A stretch of 58,717 bases of DNA from Scandinavium sp051650185 (lineage in GTDB: Bacteria > Pseudomonadota > Gammaproteobacteria > Enterobacterales > Enterobacteriaceae), in the NCBI RefSeq assembly GCF_051650185.1, contig NZ_JBOFIN010000100.1, positions 1 through 58,717 on the forward strand, given 5' to 3'. Of this stretch, positions 17,095-25,819 are shown one piece after another (within the stretch, counting starts at the first letter, position 1; every line of letters begins with the position of its first letter). Both the position numbers and the translations under genes were made by a program. Under the pieces are notes generated by a model. That model searched no databases and was not told where the DNA came from. It was given only the letters and a program-made list of their open reading frames with translations.

Positions 17095-17991
17095 ATGGCT
17101 AAAGAAAGGGCATTGACGCTGGAAGCGTTAAGAGTAATGGACGCCATCGACAGACGCGGCAGTTTTGCCGCCGCCGCCGATGAGCTGGGACGCGTGCCGT
17201 CTGCGTTGAGCTACACCATGCAAAAGCTGGAAGAAGAGCTGGATGTGGTGTTGTTCGACCGTTCAGGGCATCGCACAAAATTCACCAACGTGGGGCGAAT
17301 GCTGCTGGAACGCGGACGCGTCCTGCTGGAAGCCGCCGACAAACTCACTACGGATGCAGAAGCGCTGGCGCGCGGTTGGGAAACGCACCTGACGCTGGTC
17401 ACCGAAGCGCTGGTGCCCACGCCGGAGCTTTTCCCGCTGATTGAAAAACTGGCGGTGAAAGCCAATACGCAGTTATCCATCATCACCGAAGTGCTGGCGG
17501 GCGCGTGGGAACGGCTGGAGCAGGGCCGGGCGGATATCGTGATTGCCCCGGACATGCATTTCCGTTCCTCCTCAGAAATCAACTCACGTAAGCTGTACTC
17601 GATACTCAACGTGTATGTTGCCGCGCCGGATCATCCGATTCATCAGGAGCCAGAACCGCTTTCTGAGGTGACGCGAGTGAAATACCGTGGCGTGGCGGTG
17701 GCCGATACGGCACGCGAACGTCCTGTGCTCACGGTACAGCTTCTGGATAAACAACCGCGTTTAACAGTCAGTACCATTGAAGATAAACGCCAGGCGCTGC
17801 TGGCCGGATTAGGCGTGGCTACCATGCCTTATCCGCTGGTGGAGCAGGATATTGCAGAAGGGCGGTTGCGGGTGGTGAGCCCGGAATACACGAATGAAGT
17901 GGATATCATTATGGCGTGGCGGCGAGACAGTATGGGCGAAGCCAAAGCCTGGTGCCTGCGTGAAATCCCGAAATTGTTCGCCGGAAAGTAA
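17095..17991 (+). CDS. yhaJ: LysR-type regulator YhaJ
   Basis: 298 residues, matching K-12 YhaJ. The N-terminal winged helix (RRGSFAAAADELGRVPSALSYTM, slightly longer than shown) is followed by a LysR effector domain. In E. coli YhaJ senses aromatic breakdown products (for example of dinitrotoluene) and activates yqjF and yhaK; both lie nearby here. ATG 17095 has GAGAAC upstream. A hairpin repeat follows the stop and separates it from the convergent yhaH. Confidence 0.95.
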   Translation: MAKERALTLEALRVMDAIDRRGSFAAAADELGRVPSALSYTMQKLEEELDVVLFDRSGHRTKFTNVGRMLLERGRVLLEAADKLTTDAEALARGWETHLTLVTEALVPTPELFPLIEKLAVKANTQLSIITEVLAGAWERLEQGRADIVIAPDMHFRSSSEINSRKLYSILNVYVAAPDHPIHQEPEPLSEVTRVKYRGVAVADTARERPVLTVQLLDKQPRLTVSTIEDKRQALLAGLGVATMPYPLVEQDIAEGRLRVVSPEYTNEVDIIMAWRRDSMGEAKAWCLREIPKLFAGK

Positions 17992-17996
17992 GCTCT

Positions 17997-18036
17997 GGAG
18001 CAGGCCGGGTAGGCGTAGCGCCACCCGGCATTTTTT
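17997..18036. repeat. REP-type palindrome between convergent yhaJ and yhaH
   Basis: GCCGGGTAGGCGTAGCGCCACCCGGC (in two halves GCCGGGTAGGCG and CGCCACCCGGC) followed by ATTTTTTAT; may double as a terminator for yhaJ. Confidence 0.75.
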
Positions 18037-18037
18037 A

Positions 18038-18424
18038 TCAGGAAACGATCCGTTGCGGAGCGTCTGCCGCTTTCGGATCTGGCCCGAAGCGGTTATCGCC
18101 TGGCGTGCCGTTCTGGCAGTTAAAGACCAGAATAACCAGCCAGCCGACAATCGGAATCAGCCAGATTAGCAACCACCATGCCGAGCGGTCGGTATCATGC
18201 AAGCGGCGGAACTGCACAGCCAGCGTGGGCAACAGCACCAGCAGGCCATAAATGCTCGCCAGCACGCCTTCTCCGCTCGCACGCTCCCAGCCAAGTATTT
18301 TATCAATAATGCTCAGCACGCCCGCCAGCACGAAACTCACCAGCACGAACATCCAGTATTCTTTACGGCGCGCACGGCCACCAAACCCGATGTAATTCTT
18401 GAGTACTTTTAGATACCAGTCCAT
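18038..18424 (-). CDS. yhaH: Inner-membrane protein YhaH (DUF805)
   Basis: 128 residues. A DUF805 protein with the signature NYIGFGGRARRKEYWMFVL at the N-terminus and VQFRRLHDTDRSAWWLL in the middle, with four hydrophobic helices and a short hydrophilic tail ending near GPDPKAADAP. Matches K-12 YhaH (121 residues). The family is widespread and of unknown function. Single copy here; K-12 has a second member, yhaI, which is absent. Confidence 0.92.
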   Translation of the reverse strand: MDWYLKVLKNYIGFGGRARRKEYWMFVLVSFVLAGVLSIIDKILGWERASGEGVLASIYGLLVLLPTLAVQFRRLHDTDRSAWWLLIWLIPIVGWLVILVFNCQNGTPGDNRFGPDPKAADAPQRIVS

Positions 18425-18498
18425 TTTCCTTGCCTCGATAGTCAGTCAATTACTTGTTTTTTAAGCAATCGAGGTAAGGATAGATGGAATTGATCAAT

Positions 18499-18527
18499 TA
18501 AAAAAGGGCATCCTCTGATGCCCTTAG
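18499..18527 (-). terminator. Terminator after yqjG
   Basis: Stem AAGGGCATC / GATGCCCTT with a 4-base loop; on the minus strand it is followed by TTTTTAATTG. Confidence 0.85.
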
Positions 18528-18530
18528 AAA

Positions 18531-19517
18531 TTAGCGGAAACGCACATCGCGGCCATGGGGCTCATCAAGATCCTGCCACGGCCCGATGGAGATGATGCCC
18601 GTCGGGTTGATGGTTTTATGGCTGCGGTAATAGTGGTTGCGGATATGGTCCATATTGACCGTTTCCGCCACGCCCGGCAGCTGATAAATATCGCGCAGGA
18701 AACCGTACAGATTCAGGTAGTCGCTGATGCGGTGCTTGTCGCATTTGAAGTGGGTGACGTAAACCGGATCAAAGCGAACCAGCGTGGTCCAAAGGCGAAT
18801 GTCGGCTTCGGTCAGCTGATTGCCCGTCAGATAGCGATGCTGGCCGAGAAGTTGCTCGACGCGTTCCAGCGACTCAAACACCTTGCCCACCGCTTCGTCG
18901 TAAGCTTCCTGGCTAGTGGCAAACCCGGCTTTGTACACGCCGTTGTTGATGCTGTCGTAAATCCAGTCGTTCAGCTCATCAATCTTGCCGCGCAGCGCTG
19001 GGGGATAATAATCACCGGCGCGGGCGCCCAGCCCGTCAAACGCCGTATTCAGCATGCGGATGATTTCTGCCGATTCGTTGCTGACGATGGTGTGATTCTT
19101 TTTATCCCACAATACCGGCACGGTGACGCGCCCGCTGTAGTGAGGAAAGGCGCGCAGATAGAGCTGGTAGAGAAACTCGTGCTGATACAAGCTGTCGCCG
19201 GTTGCGCCCGGGAAGCTGTCATCAAAGGTCCAGCCGTTTTCAAACATCAGTGGATTGACCACGGAGACATCAATAAACGGTTCAAGGCCTTTCAGCGCGC
19301 GCAGGATGAGCGTGCGGTGCGCCCAGGGGCAGGCGAGGGACACGTAGAGATGGTAGCGATCTTTTTCAGCGGCAAAACCGCCTTCTCCGGAGGGGCCTGG
19401 TGCGCCATCGGCGGTCAGCCAGTTGCGAAACGCTGACACAGAACGTTTGAAACGTCCCCCGGTTGATTTCGTGTCATACCAGGTATCATGCCAGACGCCG
19501 TCAATCAGTTGTCCCAT
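18531..19517 (-). CDS. yqjG: Glutathionyl-hydroquinone reductase
   Basis: 328 residues from ATG 19517, as in K-12 (the open frame extends upstream through a terminator, so the outer start is rejected). Xi-class glutathione transferase. The catalytic Cys63 lies in LACPWAHRTLI, and the C-terminal helical domain carries the GST-type NQLTEADIRLWTTLVRF. It reduces glutathionyl-hydroquinones to hydroquinone plus GSSG. It follows yqjF, separated by a terminator hairpin. Confidence 0.96.
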   Translation of the reverse strand: MGQLIDGVWHDTWYDTKSTGGRFKRSVSAFRNWLTADGAPGPSGEGGFAAEKDRYHLYVSLACPWAHRTLILRALKGLEPFIDVSVVNPLMFENGWTFDDSFPGATGDSLYQHEFLYQLYLRAFPHYSGRVTVPVLWDKKNHTIVSNESAEIIRMLNTAFDGLGARAGDYYPPALRGKIDELNDWIYDSINNGVYKAGFATSQEAYDEAVGKVFESLERVEQLLGQHRYLTGNQLTEADIRLWTTLVRFDPVYVTHFKCDKHRISDYLNLYGFLRDIYQLPGVAETVNMDHIRNHYYRSHKTINPTGIISIGPWQDLDEPHGRDVRFR

Positions 19518-19538
19518 GGTTCTTTCTCCATCAAATGA

Positions 19539-19566
19539 CAAAAGCGAGGAAGTCTCCTCGCTTTTG
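19539..19566 (-). terminator. Terminator between yqjF and yqjG
   Basis: 12-bp stem CAAAAGCGAGGA / TCCTCGCTTTTG with a 4-base loop, T-rich on both sides, so it probably uncouples yqjG from yqjF. Confidence 0.8.
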
Positions 19567-19588
19567 GGATGCATTCAGTATAGATGCC

Positions 19589-19981
19589 TTACCACTTTTT
19601 GTTCAGCACGCGGTCAATACTGAACGCGCCAGGGCCTGTCACGGCGAGCAGGATAAAGCCGCCAGCGATGGTCAGGTTTTTCATGAACATCAGCGAGTTA
19701 ACGCCTTCAGCAAAGTTGCTGTGGAAAATAAACGCGGTCAGCAGGGTAAAGGCTGCGGTGATCAGCGCCGTTGTACGGGTCAGGAAGCCAAACAGGATGG
19801 CCAGGCCGCCGCCAAACTCAAGCAGGATGGTCAGTGGCAGCAGTGCGCCCGGGACGCCCATGGCTTCCATGTACTGTTGGGTACCCGTATAGCCGGTGAT
19901 TTTGCCCCAGCCAGCAGTGATAAACAGGATTGGCATCAGAATGCGCGCGACCAGTACACCAACATCTTCTAATTTTTTCAT
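19589..19981 (-). CDS. yqjF: DoxX-type membrane protein YqjF
   Basis: 130 residues from ATG 19981, very close to K-12 YqjF. Four membrane helices with the DoxX-family block ARILMPILFITAGWGKI at the N-terminus and LLEFGGGLAILFGFLTR in the middle. In E. coli it is induced by nitroaromatic breakdown products through YhaJ and is used as a reporter promoter; the quinone-related activity is inferred from the family. Upstream 20000-20110 is the likely promoter region; I see no further gene there. Confidence 0.94.
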   Translation of the reverse strand: MKKLEDVGVLVARILMPILFITAGWGKITGYTGTQQYMEAMGVPGALLPLTILLEFGGGLAILFGFLTRTTALITAAFTLLTAFIFHSNFAEGVNSLMFMKNLTIAGGFILLAVTGPGAFSIDRVLNKKW

Positions 19982-20145
19982 TTTACTCTCCATCAAACCA
20001 CACAGGCGGCCATATTGATTTATTGTGCAATTTCGCGGAGATACCGCGTACTTGCTGTCGATGGAAAGGAGTGTAATCGGGGCGGTGCGGGATTGTTAGC
20101 AAGGAAAACTGTCAGTCTTCTTCAAATATATTGAGTGTTGGAGAG

Positions 20146-20228
20146 ATTGCCTGATGGCGCATTCGCTTATCAGACCTACAGGGAGGAAAAATTTGTAGGC
20201 CGGTTAAGCGAATGCGCCACCTGGCACA
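20146..20228. repeat. REP pair downstream of yqjK
   Basis: Inverted arms CCTGATGGCGCATTCGCTTA and TAAGCGAATGCGCCACCTGG enclose a central segment with CCTACAG and TGTAGG, giving a long BIME-like stem after the yqjDEK unit. Confidence 0.8.
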
Positions 20229-20235
20229 GGCAGCA

Positions 20236-20532
20236 TTAACGCGACTGCTGCTGGCGCAGCGTGCTTTTGACCAGCCGCCAGGCGCTCCAGGCACCAAAGC
20301 CGCGACGGCCCCAGCGTACCAGGAAGCGAGGGTGGCGAACTGACCAGATGGCCATGATACTGCTGCCAACCAGCGCCCACGAGCGCAGGTTAAGCAGCGT
20401 GTTCCAGCCACGATCGTAGACGCCGGTCGCTTCCATCCAGTCACGACGACTGGCGGAAAGATCCAGTCGCTGCTGCTGGATTTGGCTTAGCAGACAGGCT
20501 TTTCGCTTTTGCAGCTCGAGCTTGCTACTCAC
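20236..20532 (-). CDS. yqjK: YqjK family protein
   Basis: 98 residues with GTG start 20532, overlapping the yqjE stop by 8 bases; an ATG at 20541 in the same frame is an alternative. Matches K-12 YqjK: LLSQIQQQRLDLSASRRDW (helical, basic), a single hydrophobic stretch LRSWALVGSSIMAIWSV, and a terminal basic helix RGFGAWSAWRLVKSTLRQQQ. Small inner-membrane-associated protein co-transcribed with yqjD and yqjE; function not known. Confidence 0.92.
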   Translation of the reverse strand: MSSKLELQKRKACLLSQIQQQRLDLSASRRDWMEATGVYDRGWNTLLNLRSWALVGSSIMAIWSVRHPRFLVRWGRRGFGAWSAWRLVKSTLRQQQSR

Positions 20533-20926
20533 GTTCGTCATCCTCAAGCAGTGCCCGGTCGTTTGCCAGCTCATTACGCGTATGGCGTAAGAAAGTAGAA
20601 CGACGCGCTTTTCTGAGCGTCCAGATAGCGCCAATCAGCGCCAGCGCCAACAGCACCACGGTGGTGGCTATCATGGCGTTAAGACGATATTGCGGATCGA
20701 TCGCCCAGATGACCAGCACCATCAGGCTCATCAGCCCAAAAGCCGCGAACAGCATGGTCAGGCCGAGCATCAGCAGCATCTGGAAGAGATTGGCTTTCTC
20801 CTCTTCCAGCTCAACGACGGCAAGCCGTAGCCGGGTTTCGACCATCTCGACGATAATCGTCACGATACGCTGTCCGATGCCGAAGACGCTTTTCCCCGGC
20901 CCGTGTGTGTGATGAGAGTCAGCCAT
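20525..20926 (-). CDS. yqjE: Inner-membrane protein YqjE (phage holin III-like fold)
   Basis: 133 residues from ATG 20926. Two membrane helices (LLMLGLTMLFAAFGLMSLMV and MIATTVVLLALALIGAIW) follow a cytoplasmic amphipathic segment (EMVETRLRLAVVELEEEKAN). Very close to K-12 YqjE. Its start lies two bases after the yqjD stop, and its end overlaps yqjK, giving a tight yqjD-yqjE-yqjK operon. Function unknown; probably works with ribosome-binding YqjD at the membrane. Confidence 0.94.
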   Translation of the reverse strand: MADSHHTHGPGKSVFGIGQRIVTIIVEMVETRLRLAVVELEEEKANLFQMLLMLGLTMLFAAFGLMSLMVLVIWAIDPQYRLNAMIATTVVLLALALIGAIWTLRKARRSTFLRHTRNELANDRALLEDDERE

Positions 20927-20928
20927 AA

Positions 20929-21234
20929 TTAACGTCGCGTCAGCAGCACACCCAGCACCAGCCCAACGGCTGCACCGATCCCGACGCCTGTCCATGGGTT
21001 TTCACGAACGTAATCGTCAGCATGCCCTGCCGCCTGACGAGCTTGTTTGGCGAGCGCGTCGCTGGTTTCACCCAGACGATGACGGCTGTCTTTCAGAGCG
21101 CGTTCAGCTTTGCTGCGCAGCTTGCTCAGCTCTTCTTTGGATTTGTCGCTGGAGGAGTTCAGCACTTCTTCCAGGGTGTCGGTCAGGGATTTCAGTTCGG
21201 CACGCAGATTTTCTGAGGTGGTATCTTTTGACAT
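20929..21234 (-). CDS. yqjD: Membrane-anchored ribosome-associated protein YqjD
   Basis: 101 residues. DUF883 family (with ElaB and YgaM): a long charged helix rich in Glu, Lys and Ser (ELKSLTDTLEEVLNSSSDKS), then the C-terminal anchor ENPWTGVGIGAAVGLVLGVL and RR. In E. coli it binds 70S and 100S ribosomes in stationary phase and tethers them to the inner membrane; it is RpoS-dependent. First of the yqjDEK set, 38 bases after yqjC. Confidence 0.95.
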   Translation of the reverse strand: MSKDTTSENLRAELKSLTDTLEEVLNSSSDKSKEELSKLRSKAERALKDSRHRLGETSDALAKQARQAAGHADDYVRENPWTGVGIGAAVGLVLGVLLTRR

Positions 21235-21272
21235 GATTTTCTCCAGTGTAAGATGTTCAGATTTCCATTAAC

Positions 21273-21641
21273 TCAATAGTCACGAGACTCCAGCGCTTTC
21301 AGTTCGTTCTGCGCTTCAGTGAGTTTGTGTTCACGTTTACTGATTTTCTCCGCATCGCCTTTGGTTTTGGCTTCTTCAAGATCATGGCGTCGTTCAGCGA
21401 CTTCTTCTTTCTGCTCCGCGACTTTCTTGTGATGATCCTCGCGCAGCTTGCTGTCGCTGCAGTTGGCTTTGACTTCGCGCAATGCCTTGTTGAGGCCATC
21501 AATACGGCTCTGGTTGTGATGCTTTTGGGCGTAGTGGATTTCGCGCTGGATGTCCTGTTCCTTCTCCTGACAGGGGCTGACGGCAGAAGCCGTTGTGCTT
21601 AGCATGACAAGACCAAAAGCCAGAACGATGCGGTATTTCAT
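21273..21641 (-). CDS. yqjC: Periplasmic protein YqjC (DUF1090)
   Basis: 122 residues. Signal peptide 1-20 (LAFGLVMLSTTASA), one early cysteine (SPCQEKEQDI) and a second (KANCSDSKL), then a highly charged coiled-coil-like stretch with many Lys, Glu and Arg (EEVAERRHDLEEAKTKGDAE). DUF1090 family, matching K-12 YqjC in order and length. Likely the promoter-proximal gene of yqjCDEK. Function unknown. Confidence 0.93.
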   Translation of the reverse strand: MKYRIVLAFGLVMLSTTASAVSPCQEKEQDIQREIHYAQKHHNQSRIDGLNKALREVKANCSDSKLREDHHKKVAEQKEEVAERRHDLEEAKTKGDAEKISKREHKLTEAQNELKALESRDY

Positions 21642-21790
21642 AGATGAAACCTTCCCTTGTGTCGTGGGTAATTTCAGGCATTACCCCACCCAGTCGATGA
21701 AATCAGGCGAGTGACTTCCGCCTGTTCAATCATAGTAAGTAAACGGGAAATCACCAAAGCCTGTGAAAAGATTCAGAATCCTGGAAGGGA

Positions 21791-22177
21791 TTAACCGAAG
21801 CGGCGCGGGGCATCGCGAAGACGGGACAACCACTGTGGTGCCAGGTCCTGATCCTCATCCTGTTGGGCAATGATGTAGCCGTGCGGCAGCGTTCTGTCGA
21901 GCACTTCCTTAGCGGCGGCGCTCTGGTCGCTGGATTCAAATTTAATCACCAGACCGTCATTTTGCGGCGTGATGCTCTTAAAGCGAATACCGTTGGCATC
22001 CAGGTGATGCCAGACGGAAAAACCGTCAGGCATGCTGATGTTTGAGCTTAGCGGGCGAATGGCGAGCGTGGACTCGCGCTTTTGCAGCGCTGCCCACATC
22101 CACAGCGTTGCGCACAGCAGAAGTAAAACGCCGAGGCTGATGCTGAACCGGCGAAGGGTAACATTCCGAAGCCCCAT
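21791..22177 (-). CDS. mzrA: EnvZ/OmpR modulator MzrA
   Basis: 128 residues from ATG 22177, two bases after the yqjA stop. One membrane helix near the N-terminus (SISLGVLLLLCATLWMWAAL), then a periplasmic domain. In E. coli MzrA binds EnvZ and links the CpxAR and EnvZ/OmpR envelope responses. The yqjA-mzrA operon arrangement is retained. The frame stays open upstream inside yqjA, but this is coincidental. Confidence 0.94.
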   Translation of the reverse strand: MGLRNVTLRRFSISLGVLLLLCATLWMWAALQKRESTLAIRPLSSNISMPDGFSVWHHLDANGIRFKSITPQNDGLVIKFESSDQSAAAKEVLDRTLPHGYIIAQQDEDQDLAPQWLSRLRDAPRRFG

Positions 22178-22179
22178 GG

Positions 22180-22842
22180 TTAGCTCCGGTTGCCGTATTT
22201 TTTCTTCCACAGAACGACCAGCGAGCCGATGAGGCCAAAGACCAGCAGCACCACGGGCAGCAGCATCAGGCAGGACATCAACGCGTCTTCGTATTTGAGG
22301 AACACCGGCGTTTTCCCTAACAGGTAGCCGAGGCTCGTCAGGATCAGCACCCACAGCAGGCCGCTCATCCAGTTAAAGAACTGGAAGCGTGCGCTGCTCA
22401 GGCCAGAAAGGCCTGCAATGGTGGGCAGTAACGTACGGACGAATGCGATAAAGCGGCCCACCAGCAGCGCAGACAGGCCATGCTTATGGAACAAATGATG
22501 TGCGCGCTGGTGATAGTGCGCGGGCAGATGTGAAAGCCAGTTTTGCACAATGCGGGTGTTGCCAAGCCAGCGCCCCTGAATGTAACTCAGCCAGCAGCCA
22601 AGGCTTGCGGCGGTGGTGAGCAGTAACAGGGTTTGCGGGAAGCCCATCGCGCCTTTGGCAATCAGTACGCCAACCAGCACCAGCAGGCTATCGCCCGGCA
22701 AAAAGGCAGCCGGCAGCAATCCGTTCTCAAGGAACAGGATCATAAACAACACAAAATAGAGCATGCCGATCATGGAGGGGTTGGCGAGGGTTTCGAAATC
22801 CTGGCTCCACAAGGCATTAAGTAATTGGGTTAACAGTTCCAT
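22180..22842 (-). CDS. yqjA: DedA-family membrane transporter YqjA
   Basis: 220 residues, as in K-12. DedA family: ENGLLPAAFLPGDSLLVLVG, then YIQGRWLG, LVGRFIAFVRTLLPTIAGLS (conserved FxRxxxP arginine) and several membrane helices. E. coli YqjA supports alkaline pH growth, drug resistance and membrane homeostasis and is controlled by CpxR. Translationally close to mzrA downstream. The 316 bases between its start and the exuR stop hold the exuR terminator and no gene that I can see. Confidence 0.95.
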   Translation of the reverse strand: MELLTQLLNALWSQDFETLANPSMIGMLYFVLFMILFLENGLLPAAFLPGDSLLVLVGVLIAKGAMGFPQTLLLLTTAASLGCWLSYIQGRWLGNTRIVQNWLSHLPAHYHQRAHHLFHKHGLSALLVGRFIAFVRTLLPTIAGLSGLSSARFQFFNWMSGLLWVLILTSLGYLLGKTPVFLKYEDALMSCLMLLPVVLLVFGLIGSLVVLWKKKYGNRS

Positions 22843-23122
22843 TCACGATTCCTGGTACATCGATTAATGTCACGCCTGAACGCGTTGAGTTGCCGCACGA
22901 GGGTTGTCTTTTATCATTATGGTCGTCGGCGATGCGTTCTGAACTTTTCCATGTTTTTTCTGAATTGGCGAAAGCCAAATTCGTAAACGTCAAAATGCAT
23001 CTAAGTGTAACAAAGCCTTTGGTTTCACGTCACAGAAATTGCAGCTTGTTGCACATTGATTTTGCTGGTTGAGGCGGGGAAGGGCGAGGGATTTTACACA
23101 GGCTGACACTATATTTTGTTAA

Positions 23123-23151
23123 CTTACCCTCAGGCCTGGGCTGAGGGTAAG
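23123..23151 (-). terminator. Terminator after exuR
   Basis: 11-bp stem CTTACCCTCAG / CTGAGGGTAAG with a 7-base loop; on the minus strand TTAACAAAAT follows. Confidence 0.75.
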
Positions 23152-23158
23152 ATTATCC

Positions 23159-23935
23159 TTATTTTGAACCGGTTGCGGCGGTATCGAGATGAACAACCGG
23201 ATTTTCCGCAAACAAGTAGCGATCGGCATTGAATTCAAAGTCATCGCTGGTTTCGTTAAACAGCATCAGTTTGGTGTTTTCAAGATGCTGCCACATCGCG
23301 AGTTTTGCCGCATGTGGGTCTTTACGAATCAGCGCTTTAAGGATTTGGTCATGATCGTCACACCAGTTATCGACGGTGCGAAGATCGATATGATCGTGCA
23401 GTTTTTTCCAGTACGGGTTGTGAACACGCTGAGTCCACATTTTTTCCACGATTGCCGCTAACGCCGTATTTTGGGTGGCCAGCGCAACCTGCACGTGGAA
23501 CTGAAGATCCCACTCTGAATCACGGAAGCACTTCTCTTTGCGCGCCTTCTCCTGGATCTCCATCAGCTTCATGATGTCCTGCTTGGTGACCTGAGTGGCG
23601 GCAAATTCGGCAATATTACTTTCGATAAGCTGGCGAGCCTGCAACAGCTCGAAAGGCCCGTAATTGGCAAATTCGAGTGATTCATCCGGAACCTGATAGT
23701 GCTTCGCCGTACTGGAGATGACATGAATGCCGGAGCCTTTACGGACTTCTACATACCCTTCGACTTCCAGCATGATGATGGCTTCACGAACCACCGTGCG
23801 GCTGACGTTTTTCTCATCGGCAATAAAGCGCTCTGCGGGGAGCTTGTCACCCACAAGATAGACGCCGTGCTCGATGCGATCTTTCAGCTCAGCAGCGAGT
23901 TGTTGGTACAAACGGCGTGATTCAGTGATTTCCAT
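23159..23935 (-). CDS. exuR: Hexuronate regulon repressor ExuR
   Basis: 258 residues, the same length as K-12 ExuR. GntR family, FadR/FCD subfamily: a winged helix at residues 8-75 (RRLYQQLAAELKDRIEHGVY, ERFIADEKNVSRTVVREAI) and an all-helical C-terminal ligand domain with metal-binding His residues. It represses exuT, uxaCA and uxaB; galacturonate or glucuronate relieves repression. It lies downstream of exuT on the same strand with its own short upstream region containing TTGTTATACCACTT, which could be an autoregulatory site. Confidence 0.96.
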   Translation of the reverse strand: MEITESRRLYQQLAAELKDRIEHGVYLVGDKLPAERFIADEKNVSRTVVREAIIMLEVEGYVEVRKGSGIHVISSTAKHYQVPDESLEFANYGPFELLQARQLIESNIAEFAATQVTKQDIMKLMEIQEKARKEKCFRDSEWDLQFHVQVALATQNTALAAIVEKMWTQRVHNPYWKKLHDHIDLRTVDNWCDDHDQILKALIRKDPHAAKLAMWQHLENTKLMLFNETSDDFEFNADRYLFAENPVVHLDTAATGSK

Positions 23936-24007
23936 ATACGCTCCAGGAAGGGTACGGCAGGTGAGATTTGTTATACCACTTTTACCCCATTCTCACCAGT
24001 CGGAAAC

Positions 24008-24038
24008 AGCAAAAAGCCAACCCTGAGGCCGGCTTTCA
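24008..24038 (-). terminator. Weak terminator between exuT and exuR
   Basis: Stem AAAGCC..CC / GG..GGCTTT with a small internal loop; minus-strand read continues TTTTTGCTG. It stands 18 bases after the exuT stop. Confidence 0.6.
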
Positions 24039-24055
24039 AAGAGCGTAAACCAGAC

Positions 24056-25351
24056 TTAGTTTTGCGTCGCCGGGCTTCCTACCGTCTGGGCAACCTCAGA
24101 AGCCGGTTTGTTTTGCAGAACCGTCCAGATAACCAGCGCACCAATCAGGTCGAACACCGCCAGTACTGCGAACAGTGGGCTGAAGCCCAGCGTATCGGCC
24201 AGTGCACCCACCACCAGAGCAAACAGGGTGCTCGCGGTCCAGGCCGCCATGCCGGTCAGGCCATTTGCGGTAGCCACTTCGTTACGACCAAATACGTCGG
24301 AAGAGAGCGTAATCAGCGCGCCAGACAGAGACTGGTGGGCAAAGCCACCCACGCACAGCAGCGCAATCGCCACATAAGGGCTGGTGAACAGGCCGATCAT
24401 GCCAGGGCCAATCATCAGCACCGCACCCATGGTGACCACCAGTTTACGGGAAACGATCAGGTTCACACCAAACTTGCGCTGGAACAGAGGTGGCAGGTAG
24501 CCGCCAACGATACAGCCCAAATCCGCGAACAGCATAGGCATCCACGCAAACATCGCGATGTGCTTCAGGTCAAAGCCGTAGACTTTAAACATGAACAGCG
24601 GGATCCAGGCGTTGAAGGTACCCCAGGCCGGTTCTGCCAGGAAACGTGGCAGCGCGATGCCCCAGAACTGGCGGTTGCGGATGATCTGCCAGGCAGACAT
24701 TTTCTTGCCATTGTCTTTCTGGTGCTGAGCTTCCTGACCGCCGATGATGTATTCACGTTCTTCGTCGGTTAATTTTTTCTGGTCACGCGGGTGTTTGTAG
24801 AAGATAAGCCAGGCCATTGCCCAGGCAAAGCTCAGCACGCCGGAGATGATGAACGCCATCTGCCAGCTGTGCATCACGATGGCCCACACGACCAGCGGTG
24901 GCGCAATCATACCGCCAATGGAGGAGCCGACGTTGAAGTAGCCGACGGCAACAGAACGCTCTTTCGCCGGGAACCACTCGGAGCTGGCTTTCAGGCCAGC
25001 CGGGATCATCGCAGCTTCCGCCGCACCGACGGCACCACGAGCGACAGCCAGACCGCCCCAGCTGCCTGCCAGCGCGGTCGCGCCACAGAAAACAGCCCAC
25101 AGCACGGCAAACATCGCATAACCAATTTTGGTGCCGAGCAGGTCAAGCACATAGCCTGCAACAGGCTGCATGACGGTATAAGCTGCTGAATAAGCGGCGA
25201 TAATATAGGAATATTGCTGAGTAGAAATATGCAGTTCTTGCATTAACGTCGGTGCGGCCGCAGCCACAGTGTTACGGGTGAGATAGCCCAGAATGGTGCC
25301 CAGTGTCACCAGGGCGATCATATACCAACGTAACCCTTTAATTTTACGCAT
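24056..25351 (-). CDS. exuT: Hexuronate : proton symporter ExuT
   Basis: 431 residues. Major facilitator, anion:cation symporter branch, with 12 membrane helices; the N-terminal half shows RWYMIALVTLGTILGYLTRN and the motif-A region GYVLDLLGTKIGYAMF. It imports galacturonate and glucuronate into the cytoplasm for UxaC. Divergent from uxaCA with a 468-base gap, the standard arrangement. Confidence 0.96.
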   Translation of the reverse strand: MRKIKGLRWYMIALVTLGTILGYLTRNTVAAAAPTLMQELHISTQQYSYIIAAYSAAYTVMQPVAGYVLDLLGTKIGYAMFAVLWAVFCGATALAGSWGGLAVARGAVGAAEAAMIPAGLKASSEWFPAKERSVAVGYFNVGSSIGGMIAPPLVVWAIVMHSWQMAFIISGVLSFAWAMAWLIFYKHPRDQKKLTDEEREYIIGGQEAQHQKDNGKKMSAWQIIRNRQFWGIALPRFLAEPAWGTFNAWIPLFMFKVYGFDLKHIAMFAWMPMLFADLGCIVGGYLPPLFQRKFGVNLIVSRKLVVTMGAVLMIGPGMIGLFTSPYVAIALLCVGGFAHQSLSGALITLSSDVFGRNEVATANGLTGMAAWTASTLFALVVGALADTLGFSPLFAVLAVFDLIGALVIWTVLQNKPASEVAQTVGSPATQN

Positions 25352-25819
25352 GTAAACCTCGTCGTTTTGTTTTATCCGCGCTTAGCACGGTCACCTTCCC
25401 GGGTGACGGGAGGATGATTAAGTAACGGTGAGGCGTAACAGGAAAACCTGATACGGCCCGAACCTTGCCATCAATAAACTTGCGAATTCGGTGTCCGTAC
25501 CGATAACTCCGGGGTGAAATTCCCCGGTAATGCACTCCGTCGGCTTGTAGGTTGCGACGGCAGGAAAGATAACTTGTCATACAACTTTAAAAGGTGAGAA
25601 CCGTCACAAAAGCAGGAATAGCTGTAGGGTCTTTCTTTGCGGCTGGGAAAGCGAGAAATGGCGCGGTCTGGCGGGATATTTACCTCTTTTTAAGTATATT
25701 ATTTGTCGGCTTTTATTGATCTCACTCACGAAAAATTCTTCGGTTGCTGGAAATTGGTGTGATAACTTTGACACCATTGCAGTTAAGCATCTGACGCACT
25801 CCTTCAGAGGAAGACGATA
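25352..25819. promoter_or_regulatory. Divergent exuT / uxaC control region with ExuR-like sites
   Basis: No gene recognised. Two sites resemble the TTGGT-N-ACCAA-type operators of ExuR/UxuR: AACTTGTCATACAACTT at 25571-25587, a near-palindrome on the exuT side, and AAATTGGTGTGATAACTTT at 25751-25769, which ends 50 bases before the uxaC start. A hairpin CCGGGGTGAAATTCCCCGG lies near 25513-25531 in the exuT leader. Assigning these to ExuR is inference from position and half-site likeness. Confidence 0.5.
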